A stretch of 64,000 bases of DNA from Bythopirellula sp. (GTDB lineage Bacteria > Planctomycetota > Planctomycetia > Pirellulales > Lacipirellulaceae), in contig JANQQA010000307.1 in NCBI GenBank assembly GCA_028285205.1, positions 1 to 64,000 on the forward strand, read 5' to 3'. The notes under the pieces were generated by a model. The model had not been told where the DNA came from and searched no databases. It worked only from the letters and a program-made list of their open reading frames with translations. Below are positions 9,766 to 19,596 of the stretch, one piece after another. Every line of letters begins with the position of its first letter. Within the stretch, counting starts at the first letter, position 1. A program made the position numbers and the translations under genes.

Positions 9766-11928
9766 CTAACGCAGGAACAAGAACTCGTTGCAGGTAATCA
9801 ATACCTGGCATAAACCCGTCCAACCCGCTTCGGACGGCTTGTCCGTAGCATGATTTAATTCTTGCACCAGTGCAAGGCATTCCTGCAACTCATGCTCGCT
9901 GGGAGGCCGGGAAAGCACTCGTCGAAACAACGACTGAACTCGCTGCTGCGGGACTTCGATCGATTGCAGGGAATCCGCTAAATGCTCAGCGTTTTCGAAG
10001 ACAAATTCGCTGTTCATCAGAAACAGTGCCTGCTGGGGGCGGGTCGATCGATCGCGTCTGCCGCATACAAGGTTGGGGCTGGCGCGATCGAACGCGGCGA
10101 CCATGGACGTCGTCTGATCGATGTCGCCACTAATTCCGACGGCATCACGAATTGAAGGCAAGTAAACCGTGCGTCTGGCGTATGGTGAAGGCGTATCCAG
10201 ATCGATCATGTCGGAGCTGATCGTAATCAACCCCAAATGCTGTAGCGTTTTTCCGCCACGGACGACTTCCAAGCGGTCCGAAACTGCAAGTTGCGCATCG
10301 CGCAGCGCTTCCGCATCGAGACGCCGTGGGGTGTGACGCCAGTAGTACTGGTTGGCCGGGTCGATCTGCTGCGCCTGCTCGGAGCTTTGCGAACTCATTT
10401 GATACGCGCTACTCAACACGATTTCACGGATCAAGCGCTTGACCGACCAGTCCTCGCGGATGAATCGCGATGCCAGATAATCGAGCAGTTCGGGGTGGGA
10501 TGGCTCGGCGCCGCTGAGTCCAAAATTGTCGACCGTCCTCACGAGCGGTTGCCCCATCAGGTGTTGCCATACACGATTCGCCGTCACGCGTGCCAGTAAC
10601 TCCCCTGCCCCATCCTGTGAATCGACCAGCCACTGCGCCAGCTGCATGCGACCAGACTGACCTGACGGCACCGAGTACTTCTCACTGGGCGTACGCCCAG
10701 GCAGTTCCCAAATGCGACGGACCGGCGCGGTATCCTTCTCCGTCGGATCGCCGCCAATTCGGATCGGCTCGTCACGCGGCTCGTCGAGTTCTGAGACCGC
10801 CATCGCCACGGGAATTGGGCTGACTACCGGCAGTACTTTCGCCAAGCGGCGTGCGTTGGTTTGAGCGAACTTTGCTTTTGCATACCGATCCTCAACCTCG
10901 GCGAGTTTTGCCGAATCGACCTGCTCTTGAGCTTTCAACTCGTCCAGTAGCGCTTTAGCTTGACTGAGCTCCGCATCGGCCCGCTCGGTAAGTTTGCCAG
11001 CACGCGCATCTTCCAAACGTTGCTTGTGCGCTGTTTGCAGCGTGGTAGTCGCCTCGGCATCAAGCACAGGAAGCGGGACGCGATTCCAAGTTTTTCCGGA
11101 TCGCCAGCCAGCTTCGCGTTTGAGGCTCCGAGTGCTGCCAAAAATACCCGCCAGGGCATAATAGTCTTCCGTCAAAAATGGTTCTTCTTTGTGGTCGTGG
11201 CAGCGTGCACAGCCGAACGTCATACCCAAGAACGCTTTGCCGATCGTGTCGATCTGATCATCCACCGTGTCGAGGCGCAGTTGATCGAAACTCCCGGTGC
11301 CGAACGCTTTGGGTCCGAAGAGCAGAAATCCCGTCGCGATGAGATTCTCCGACCGCTCGGTCGTGGTTACCCAAGGCAGCAGGTCGCCGGCAAGCTGCTG
11401 AATGACAAATTTGTCGAAGGGCTTGTCGGTATTGAGCGAGGCAATCACATAGTCTCGATACCGCCAGGCGTTGTCGTAAGTGTTGTTCGCTTCGATGCTG
11501 CAACCGTTGGAGTCGGCATATCGAGCGACGTCGAGCCAGTGTCGTCCCCAGCGTTCGCCGAACTCAAGGCGGCCGAGCAGATCGTCGACTAAGCTCTCGA
11601 TCGCCTCAGGCGAATCATTGTTGGTGAACTCCTCGACTTCTGCGATGGTCGGCGGGAGCCCCGTGATATCGAAAAACAACCGACGGGCCAAAACCACACG
11701 ATCGGCAGATGGATTCGCCGCGACGTTCACGTCCCGACGTTTTGCGTCAAGCAACTGATCGATGGCCGACCCGTCCGCACTGGAGGTCAACCCTGGGGTT
11801 CGAAGCGGTGCGAATGCCCAATGCTCATCAGCGAACGCACTTGCGCAGGTGCAAGTCAATAAGAAGGCGAGACTCAACCCGAGAGCTAATCGCCGGTATC
11901 GGTCGCGACTCGATGCACGATCACACAT
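9766..11928 (-). CDS. DUF1549/DUF1553 protein lacking the N-terminal PSCyt1 haem domain
   Basis: Signal peptide at the internal ATG (11928: MCDRASSRDRYRRLALGLSLAFLLTCTCASAFADEHWAFAP), then PSCyt2 (ARRLFFDITGLPPT, GCARCHDHKEEPF) and PSD1 (TANRVWQHLMGQPLVRTVDNFGLSGAEPSHPELLDYLA). The track's longer ORF to 12156 probably overextends. Confidence 0.85.
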   Translation of the reverse strand: MCDRASSRDRYRRLALGLSLAFLLTCTCASAFADEHWAFAPLRTPGLTSSADGSAIDQLLDAKRRDVNVAANPSADRVVLARRLFFDITGLPPTIAEVEEFTNNDSPEAIESLVDDLLGRLEFGERWGRHWLDVARYADSNGCSIEANNTYDNAWRYRDYVIASLNTDKPFDKFVIQQLAGDLLPWVTTTERSENLIATGFLLFGPKAFGTGSFDQLRLDTVDDQIDTIGKAFLGMTFGCARCHDHKEEPFLTEDYYALAGIFGSTRSLKREAGWRSGKTWNRVPLPVLDAEATTTLQTAHKQRLEDARAGKLTERADAELSQAKALLDELKAQEQVDSAKLAEVEDRYAKAKFAQTNARRLAKVLPVVSPIPVAMAVSELDEPRDEPIRIGGDPTEKDTAPVRRIWELPGRTPSEKYSVPSGQSGRMQLAQWLVDSQDGAGELLARVTANRVWQHLMGQPLVRTVDNFGLSGAEPSHPELLDYLASRFIREDWSVKRLIREIVLSSAYQMSSQSSEQAQQIDPANQYYWRHTPRRLDAEALRDAQLAVSDRLEVVRGGKTLQHLGLITISSDMIDLDTPSPYARRTVYLPSIRDAVGISGDIDQTTSMVAAFDRASPNLVCGRRDRSTRPQQALFLMNSEFVFENAEHLADSLQSIEVPQQRVQSLFRRVLSRPPSEHELQECLALVQELNHATDKPSEAGWTGLCQVLITCNEFLFLR

Positions 11929-12285
11929 GATTGTCCCCGCACTTGCCAAAACTGCAGCATACGTCATGGTACTCAAACTGGCGGGTTGGGCAAGTTTTGA
12001 CGCCTGAAAAAGCGAGTTCGACGATAAGTCAATACGAGATCTGCACCTCGGCCGCAGAAAGTTGCTTTGCGCTGAGTTGCTCGTCGCAACGACGACCGTG
12101 GTCTTCTGATTCTTAGAGCTTTTGCGGAGTGTTCTTACATTCGGCCGCAACGGCAACTATACTTATGCCCAACTGCTAGCGGTCGGGTCAGCTTTGGCGG
12201 CAAGAACTCTTGGCTCGTCAGGACCTCATTCGTCGACTGCGCTAGCGCAGATTGCTTATCGACACAACAAGTCTCTTGGAGGTCT

Positions 12286-13833
12286 TTGATGGATAGTTCC
12301 AGCGCCCGTGGCAAACTGATGTGGGCAAGTTTTCTCACACTCGTCGCATCCGGCGTCGGCTTCGCGACGCGCGCGGCGGCTGGTGGTGTCTTCGAGCGTG
12401 AGTTCGGCATTGGCGGCGGGCAGTTCGGCGCGATTATGGGCGCCGGCTTTCTGGGATTTGGCATCATGATCTTCTTCGGCGGAGTTCTCGTCGAAGCACT
12501 GGGTTATAAACTGTTGCTCATACTCGCATTTGTGATGCACCTGATCAGCGCGGGCATGTTGTTTTTGGTGGACCCCGCGTTCTCTAGCGCAGTTAGCTCC
12601 GATCCAGCTGCCGCGACAAGCACGGCTTTTAACTTGTTGTGGTGGAGCGTGTTCCTGTTCTCGATTTGCCAAGGACTGTACGAAGCGGTCATTAATCCCT
12701 TGGTGGCGCAGCTGTATCCTGAGAACCAAACTCACTACCTCAACATTCTCCATGCGGGGTGGCCCGGTGGTATGATCATCGGCGGACTCTTCGCGGCCTG
12801 CTTCATCGGCAATGATTGCTGGGTAACTGAGCTGCCTTGGACTCTCTCACTTGGTTCCTTTGCCCTCATTGTCTTGGCGTACGGTGTACTGGCGTTTCCA
12901 CAGCCGTTTCCCAGCACAGTCGGCGAGGAGTCGAGCAATTTTGCTACCGTGTTCTCTTGCTTTGCTTCCCTGCCATTTCTGCTTCTCATTGGACTGCACG
13001 CTTTGATCGGTTACATGGAACTGGGTGTCGATTCCTGGATGACAAAGCTGATGGAGAACTTATTGCCTAACTCGATCGTCATCCTCGTCTACACGTCGAT
13101 GCTGATGTTCGTCCTGCGATTCTTCGCAGGGCCGATTGTCCACAAGATCAATCCCATTGGTCTCTTGCTCGCAAGTTCGATCATTGCGTGTCTTGGTTTG
13201 ATCTGGCTCTCTTGGCCAATCGAAAGTGTTGCAATCATCTTCCTGGCGGCAACATTTTATAGCCTCGGAAAGGCGTTTCTGTGGCCGACGATGCTGGGAG
13301 TCGCGGGTGAGCGTTATCCGCAGTGTGGATCGGTCGCGATGGGTGCTTTGGGGGCGGCGGGCATGCTGACGGTGGGCCTCGTCGCAGGTGAACGTATTGG
13401 CGCGCAGCAGGGCTATTCAATGTCCGAGGATCTCAAGGCGACCGCCCCCGAGACGTTCGAGCGGTATGCGAGCGACGATACCACGAAGGCTTGGGGTTAT
13501 GAGTATCAGGCCATTGTGCCGGAACGACTCAACGCAGCGAACTCGATCGAGGTCACAGCCGACGGTTCGATCGGCGATACGGCGCCAATCTCTGATTCCG
13601 AGCTAATTCAGGAAGAAGACAAAGAAGCGCTGTTGGCCAACGCCGCGACGGATGTTCCGGCTGTGAAGTCGTCAAACCTCAACGGTGGGCGAAAGGCCCT
13701 TGAGCTCACCGCCTACGTGCCCGCGGCAATGGCGGTTGGCTTCTTGATTCTGCTATTGTATTTCAAAGCGACGGGCGGCTACCGGGTCATCAGTCTTGAG
13801 GAAGCATTGGCCAAGCCGACCGCTGAGTTGTAG
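12286..13833 (+). CDS. MFS transporter
   Basis: Multiple hydrophobic helices, MFS-like GAGFLGFGIMIFFGGVLVEALGYK; ggagg ribosome-binding site ~8 nt upstream. Confidence 0.8.
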   Translation: MMDSSSARGKLMWASFLTLVASGVGFATRAAAGGVFEREFGIGGGQFGAIMGAGFLGFGIMIFFGGVLVEALGYKLLLILAFVMHLISAGMLFLVDPAFSSAVSSDPAAATSTAFNLLWWSVFLFSICQGLYEAVINPLVAQLYPENQTHYLNILHAGWPGGMIIGGLFAACFIGNDCWVTELPWTLSLGSFALIVLAYGVLAFPQPFPSTVGEESSNFATVFSCFASLPFLLLIGLHALIGYMELGVDSWMTKLMENLLPNSIVILVYTSMLMFVLRFFAGPIVHKINPIGLLLASSIIACLGLIWLSWPIESVAIIFLAATFYSLGKAFLWPTMLGVAGERYPQCGSVAMGALGAAGMLTVGLVAGERIGAQQGYSMSEDLKATAPETFERYASDDTTKAWGYEYQAIVPERLNAANSIEVTADGSIGDTAPISDSELIQEEDKEALLANAATDVPAVKSSNLNGGRKALELTAYVPAAMAVGFLILLLYFKATGGYRVISLEEALAKPTAEL

Positions 13834-13860
13834 CTGGCGGTTCACGCACCGAAAGCGAGA

Positions 13861-14688
13861 CTACTGCGCTAAGAACAACGGTAGCTCGGAATTGCGAATC
13901 ACGTGCAGTGCGGTTTCGCCGAGTAGGCGGCGGATGAGCATGCGCTTGGCACTGTTGCCCATGACGATCAAATCTGCTCCCCACATCTCGGCGTAGGGCA
14001 GCAACGAGGACTTCGGCGTGTCCACGATATGCGCTGTTTCGACTTGGAACCCGTGAGATTGGCAATAATCTGCCGCGTCGCTGAGTAGCTGTTCGGGATT
14101 GAGTTTGCGCGTTCCGAACGTGACAATCTTGAGCTGGGCGTCGGGCCACATGCGCAGTTGAACGTACCGCCGGATCGTCTTGGCCGAAGCGATTGAGCCG
14201 CTGTAACAAATCAGCACTTTCTCGACGGGATGATCCTCCTCGCTAACCGCCAGCAGAGGTCGCACGCCCTCGCGCACCAGCATCGCAAGCGCGTCAGGCG
14301 GCTCGTCGACAACCCCGTGTTCGAATAGGCTTTGCAGCCCGCATATCACTAGATCGTGATACCGAGTCAACGCGACCAGCGACGACAGCGGATCACCTTG
14401 TTCTCGACGCATCTTGTAGCGTACACCGGATCTATCGCAGGCCATCGCGAAATGCACCTCGGCGGCGGCAATCACTCCGCTCACGTCGTCTAGTCGACTC
14501 TCTTTCAGTTCCTTGGCGAGGTGCCCCGCGCCGATGGGCACGACGCCCACTTGGTCAAGCCGTCCGGTGTCGAACAGGGTGACACCCGTTAACTCGGCGT
14601 TGTGGGCTTTGGCGAGCTGGATGGCCTTGGCAGTCGCGGAATGCGCGTACACAAGACTGCCGAGTCCAACAAGAATTCGCTTGATCAT
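13861..14688 (-). CDS. Universal stress protein (UspA) family, tandem domains
   Basis: MIKRILVGLGSLVYAHSATAKAIQLAKAHNAELTGVTLFD and C-terminal GADLIVMGNSAKRMLIRRLLGETALHVIRNSELPLFLAQ. Confidence 0.85.
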   Translation of the reverse strand: MIKRILVGLGSLVYAHSATAKAIQLAKAHNAELTGVTLFDTGRLDQVGVVPIGAGHLAKELKESRLDDVSGVIAAAEVHFAMACDRSGVRYKMRREQGDPLSSLVALTRYHDLVICGLQSLFEHGVVDEPPDALAMLVREGVRPLLAVSEEDHPVEKVLICYSGSIASAKTIRRYVQLRMWPDAQLKIVTFGTRKLNPEQLLSDAADYCQSHGFQVETAHIVDTPKSSLLPYAEMWGADLIVMGNSAKRMLIRRLLGETALHVIRNSELPLFLAQ

Positions 14689-14819
14689 AAAAGCCGTACT
14701 CCCAGCTTGGCATCCATCGCTCGATGAGAACATCGTCCATGATAACTAGGCTGAAAAGGCGAGACAAACCGAAATGACCGTGAATCAATTTGGGCAAGCA
14801 GCCAACTTTGTTCCGATTT

Positions 14820-15602
14820 TCACAATCGTGGCAAAGTCATTCCACCATCGACCCTTAGCACATTGCCGGTTGCGTAAGAAAGCTTGCCGCCAACCAGCAA
14901 CGACACCGCCCGACCGAGTTCTGCCGGGTCACCCCAACGTGACTCGAGTGCAAGTCCATCGCTAAGTAGTCGCTCGTAGTCTTCCTTGACCGAGGCGGTC
15001 ATGTCGGTCTGAAATATTCCTGGTCTTACTTCGTAAACTTGAATGGCGTATTCCGCCAGCCGCATCGCCCATAGTTTCGTCGCCATCGACACGCCCGCCT
15101 TGCTGATGCAATAGTCCCCGCGATTGATCGAGGCCAACTCGGCGCTGACGGAGGAAACGTTCACAATGTTGCCGTTAAACGATTCGCTCGCCTGCCGCTG
15201 CTCAATCATCCATTTAGCGATCAACTGTGTCAGAAAATACGGGCCTTTCAGATTTGTGCCGAGCACGCGGTCGAAGCTCTCCTCGGAAGCGTCCAGCAAG
15301 TCCGTTCTCGCATCGGGCGCGACCCCCGCGTTATTCACCAGCACGTTGATTCGGCCGAACCTTGAGCGAAGCTCATCGACCATCTGCTGCCGACTCGCCG
15401 CGTCGGACACGTCCGCTCTAAAGTATTCGACTTCGCCGCCCAGGGCACGCAGCCGTTCGATGTTTTCTGCCACGTCATTGCTGGGACGCCTACCGTTGAT
15501 GGCTACGTTGAATCCGTCGGCGGCGAGTTGCTGAGCGATGCCGAGCCCCAATCCACGGCTTCCGCCGGTAATCAGCGCGACACGTTCATTGGAAGCTGAC
15601 AT
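14820..15602 (-). CDS. SDR-family oxidoreductase (3-ketoacyl-ACP reductase-like)
   Basis: ALITGGSRGLGLGIAQQLAADG, NVLVNNAGVAP, YCISKAGVSM, NVLRVDGGMTLPRL. Confidence 0.9.
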   Translation of the reverse strand: MSASNERVALITGGSRGLGLGIAQQLAADGFNVAINGRRPSNDVAENIERLRALGGEVEYFRADVSDAASRQQMVDELRSRFGRINVLVNNAGVAPDARTDLLDASEESFDRVLGTNLKGPYFLTQLIAKWMIEQRQASESFNGNIVNVSSVSAELASINRGDYCISKAGVSMATKLWAMRLAEYAIQVYEVRPGIFQTDMTASVKEDYERLLSDGLALESRWGDPAELGRAVSLLVGGKLSYATGNVLRVDGGMTLPRL

Positions 15603-15632
15603 GGAGTGCTCCGGCGATTCTTTGGATCGCGG

Positions 15633-17030
15633 CTAGTGGGTGGGTGAGATGGGACCGAAGAACGTATAGTACGGCTTACCGCTCGCCTGGCGACCGACGT
15701 AGAGAGCGAGTTCGCGCACGTGGTAGTCGCCCCACATGCTCGCCTCGCCACACGGAACCGTCTGCCCTCTCGGCACATGGTCCCACCCGTTGGGGCGGTG
15801 ATACAGGGAGTGCAGCAACAGGCCCTGATGCGCGGAGTCGGTCGAGAGATAGGGTTCTTGCAGTAGCGTGTTTAGCACCGTCAAGCCGGCTTGGCGATAT
15901 CTTTTAGCAAGTTCCACATCACCTTTCTTCTCCATGATCTTCCCCAGGCGGAGCAGCCCCTGTGCCGCGATTGCAGCCGCCGAACTGTCGACTGGCTCGT
16001 AGGCGTTGAACGGGTCCGCCGGACGGTCCAGGTAATCGCCTAGCTTAGCCAACCCCGGCGCTCCGGTGTCCCAATATGGCACGCCACACGTCGGCGTCTG
16101 TTCGAGATAGAAATCGCAGGTCGCTTCCGCTGCCTTCTGGAGAATTGATTCGATCGATTCGCGTCCACCGCAAACCTCCAACTCGTCGTCGGTGCGTGTT
16201 TCTAGCCATTCAAGTTGCTCTGAGTAACCCAACATCGCCCACGCGAGCCCGCGCGTCCATGTGCTAAACGGTGAATAGCCTTGCTGCGTTGATGGACAGC
16301 GGTACTCACCTGAGGCGGCTGCGTTAAAAATTGTTTCATGCGCCGTTCTTCCTCGCACGTCGTAGATGTCCCGATCTTCCCCGTACGAAATGTTGTAGCG
16401 TGCCGTGCTGACGGCATGTTCGATCAGGCACTCAAGCAAATTGATGCATGCATCTTGCTCACCCATCAGGGTGTGACCCAACTGATGCGCTAGTGACAAT
16501 GCTCGGCAGGAACGAATCGTGTCGATGAACAACGACTGCGGCCCGTTGAAGGAATAGATGTAGCCGGTCCCGTCGCGCGTGAGTGCCCATCGCGAAGCTT
16601 GGACGGCACCTGTAACCTTCAGCGCCAGCTCGCAGAAATTCCGCTGCCAGTGATCCTCCGCAATCCGTCCCTCGTTCATAAGTCGCCACAGATTGCCATA
16701 CGTGCTGACATTGTTGAACCCATGGTCATGCACGCCGACGTGCGTCAGATGCGACGCCATCGAATCGACGGTCCGCTGGCAGCCCAATTCTAGAAATCGC
16801 CGCTCATCCGTGGCATCAAACTGCAGCAGTAGCGAACCGTATTGAAAACCCTGCGTCCACTCAGTCCATCCCTGGGCCTTGTACTGTCCTTCGACAGTAA
16901 GGACCGGAGTCTCAGAGTCTGGCGGAAAGCTAGCCTCGATCGAGTCGAGACACTCCGCCGATCGCCGCCAGAACCGATCCAGTTTCGGGAGCAGATCCTC
17001 CGGCTGCAGATTGAAATCGATATCGATCAT
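15633..17030 (-). CDS. Glycoside hydrolase family 88-like (unsaturated glucuronyl hydrolase)
   Basis: WTQGFQYGSLLLQFDATDERRFLELG, HDHGFNNVSTYGNL, QQGYSPFSTWTRGLAWAMLGYSEQ, AGLAKLGDYLDRPADPFNAYEPVDSSAAAIAAQGLLRLG. Confidence 0.8.
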   Translation of the reverse strand: MIDIDFNLQPEDLLPKLDRFWRRSAECLDSIEASFPPDSETPVLTVEGQYKAQGWTEWTQGFQYGSLLLQFDATDERRFLELGCQRTVDSMASHLTHVGVHDHGFNNVSTYGNLWRLMNEGRIAEDHWQRNFCELALKVTGAVQASRWALTRDGTGYIYSFNGPQSLFIDTIRSCRALSLAHQLGHTLMGEQDACINLLECLIEHAVSTARYNISYGEDRDIYDVRGRTAHETIFNAAASGEYRCPSTQQGYSPFSTWTRGLAWAMLGYSEQLEWLETRTDDELEVCGGRESIESILQKAAEATCDFYLEQTPTCGVPYWDTGAPGLAKLGDYLDRPADPFNAYEPVDSSAAAIAAQGLLRLGKIMEKKGDVELAKRYRQAGLTVLNTLLQEPYLSTDSAHQGLLLHSLYHRPNGWDHVPRGQTVPCGEASMWGDYHVRELALYVGRQASGKPYYTFFGPISPTH

Positions 17031-17047
17031 CGCGGTTGGCTACCACG

Positions 17048-18655
17048 TTACGGCAGCTGCGCCTCCGCTGGAATCGGCTCCACGGTTTCGCCAAAGACTT
17101 TGATATCGTCGAAATTGCCGTGATCGTCGAAAGTGCCGACCCCGACGCGACCCCAACGAAAAGTCTTGTCCTCAGCGGTCAGCACTGGTGAACTCATCTC
17201 GTCGAAAAAGACCTCGACTCGCCCGCTGTCGGAATTCCATGTGACCTTCACGTTATGCCAGCCGTCGCCCCAGGGAATTCCGGGCGACTCATTCGACGTA
17301 ATCATCGTCCGTGGCGCATCATTGACGATAAAGATCTGACTTGAGTGTGGATCAGGCTTCGCGCCGAGATGGACATAGTAAAAATGAGCCGGGTCTTGGT
17401 AACCCCAAAAGAAGCACAGGTCGCGATGCGCACCCGCATCGACGTTCGTGTTTTGAATCTTGGCAGTTAGTTCAAACTTGTCGACAACGACGTCCTTGAT
17501 CAGCGCGATGCTATGTGGACTACGATGCGGTGGCTTGTACTTGCTTTTACCACTTACTCTCAAGACCTTGCCTCGATCCGCCTCATTAGATGCCTTCACT
17601 TCCCAGACCGAATCGTCCAGTCGCGCGTCCGATGCAATCCATCGTTGCATTCCATGTTGAAAATCATCCTCGAACAGCAGCGGCAACGCACTGTGTTTCG
17701 GTGCCTCAGCCGCAAAGGCTGCATACGCTTCGGCAACCTTTCCTTCATCAGTCGTGCCGCGATGCAGGAAGACGCGATAACGGAGCGTCAATGAATCGCC
17801 CGCGGGAATCGTGTAGCTTGCTTGTTGGATATTGGCTTCGGGGAACTGTCGGTTTCCAAACGGATTGGCACAGAGCAATCCATAGTTGCGAACGTGCCAC
17901 CGCGTCGGGTGCCGGAAATTTGAGGGATGGCTAAACATGGCCAACCCGACGGTTTCGCCCTTCAGCGGTCCGTAGTTATCAATCCACTCGGCAGGCATTC
18001 CCCAGGCATCAGTGTTTTTTTGGCCGAGATTGTTGACCAGCGTACCTCCGGAGTTGACTTTCATCGAGCCGGCCACGCGCGTGGAAAAAGTCCCGTCCTT
18101 AATGTCACCAAACGTAACCGGGCCGTTGGTGGCCATGATCGTGATCGAAAAATCGATCCAGCGCGATTCCTCATCGGAGGCGAACACCAGAGTCCGCTGA
18201 TCTTCGCAGATCAGATTGTCTTCTCCTGCCAGCCATTGATTATGCGAAACGATCGTCGCACGGTCACCTTGGCTCTCAAGTTTGCTAAATCTCTGGTGCT
18301 TGATAACTTTTGCCTGCTCGCGAGGTACGTCCGACTTAGGCTCCAGCCAAAAGTTATGCCCGTTTACGTCCTCGTGCGCGAACCACAGCGAGTGGTGATG
18401 TGGGTGATCGTCTCGCTCGCTGTCGAGCAAAGGCCCGAGCGGGTAGGACCGCGTGATGGGCTCCCCAGTGGGCCCAATAATAGGCCACACTGCCGGTTGG
18501 TGCTTGGCATGAGTGAGGTACTCGGCGAATAACTCGCCATCTATCTTCACGACGGCTCCGCCGTCGCTGGGCTCAACAGTGATTTCGGCGGCAACGAGCG
18601 AATTGAGACTTGGCAGAAAGAATAGTAGTAGCGTCGAAAACTTCGAGGAGTGCAT
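17048..18655 (-). CDS. PmoA-like (DUF6807) domain protein with C-terminal LamG/3-keto-disaccharide-hydrolase-like domain
   Basis: N-terminal TRSYPLGPLLDSERDDHPHHHSLWFAHEDVNGHNFWLEP; C-terminal jelly-roll-like LFEDDFQHGMQRWIASDARLDDSVWEV...PAHFYYVHLGAKPDPHSSQIFIVND. ATG at 18655 precedes a signal peptide. Confidence 0.75.
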   Translation of the reverse strand: MHSSKFSTLLLFFLPSLNSLVAAEITVEPSDGGAVVKIDGELFAEYLTHAKHQPAVWPIIGPTGEPITRSYPLGPLLDSERDDHPHHHSLWFAHEDVNGHNFWLEPKSDVPREQAKVIKHQRFSKLESQGDRATIVSHNQWLAGEDNLICEDQRTLVFASDEESRWIDFSITIMATNGPVTFGDIKDGTFSTRVAGSMKVNSGGTLVNNLGQKNTDAWGMPAEWIDNYGPLKGETVGLAMFSHPSNFRHPTRWHVRNYGLLCANPFGNRQFPEANIQQASYTIPAGDSLTLRYRVFLHRGTTDEGKVAEAYAAFAAEAPKHSALPLLFEDDFQHGMQRWIASDARLDDSVWEVKASNEADRGKVLRVSGKSKYKPPHRSPHSIALIKDVVVDKFELTAKIQNTNVDAGAHRDLCFFWGYQDPAHFYYVHLGAKPDPHSSQIFIVNDAPRTMITSNESPGIPWGDGWHNVKVTWNSDSGRVEVFFDEMSSPVLTAEDKTFRWGRVGVGTFDDHGNFDDIKVFGETVEPIPAEAQLP

Positions 18656-18754
18656 CGGTTTTTCCGGTAGGGATAAGTTCGGCATCAAAAAAGCAGGCCA
18701 TGGTACGGACCGCGCCATGTCCAGAGACGTTGGTCGACTCTCTCGCTGCGGCGC

Positions 18755-18826
18755 TTCCGAGGCAGAAGCTCCGTGGGTGCCGCAGTCCTAGTAAAAATAC
18801 TCTGTTTAACCCGCTACGCAAGTCAG
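18755..18826 (+). repeat. Copy A of an imperfect ~72-bp dispersed intergenic repeat
   Basis: ttccgaggcagaagctccgtgggtgccgcagtcctagtaaaaatactctgtttaacccgctacgcaagtcag; hand-aligns to 23636-23706 with about 56 of 72 columns identical. Confidence 0.65.
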
Positions 18827-19596
18827 GTTGCACGCTGAGTCTGCCGGCTCGTCGTCGTTACGGCGAGATTCAACGACGAAAGCACCCCCTGATCGTCCCT
18901 GCAAAACACCAGACGGCCACTGCTCGCCCGCCCGGCACTCGCCGTCTCGAGCTTAGTTTAGCCAGCATGACTGCGGCAGTCAGCGATTCTCAAGTCTGCT
19001 TGGCGACTCGGAAACAACCATGCGGACCCTCGAAGTGCACGCAGGCCATTGCGGACACAGTATCCAAGGTTTTCCCCACTACTGAATTCGTCGGTCAATT
19101 CAAGGATCAAGGTTCCAAGTCAACCAAGGAATCCAGTCGAGAAGACTTCAGTGAAACTTGAGCTATGCATTTCCACGGAGCATATCTGCCGTCTTTTCGG
19201 CCGCACTGTGACGACGACTGACTAATCGCCCAGGGGTGTTGACATCCTTGCGATTCTGCCGGTTTGCGGTGTAAGTCTGTCAAAAAAATCGGCATAATCA
19301 CAATTGCAAATTCACGGCTGCACAGCCTTGAACTATGCTAGTAGCATTTCTCGGGAGAAATGCAGAGCTTTGCACCTAGTCACTCAGGTCCGAAGAAAGC
19401 CCGAGGATGTGAGACATCAGCCGCGTGTTCACTGTTAACGCAGCACATTCGTCTCACGGAGTCGTGGGTGCCTATGAAAGGTGCCGACCACTTTGTCACC
19501 GACCAACTTGCGTCCATTTACTCGCGGAGGGCCACGTTTAGAGGTGACCAAAAATCACAATCGTAACTGTACACCTTTGATCCTAGCAGGGTATTT

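Noticed and set aside
17927-18532. Plus-strand ORF of 201 aa
   Set aside because: Antisense to the PmoA-like gene; no domain and no start context.
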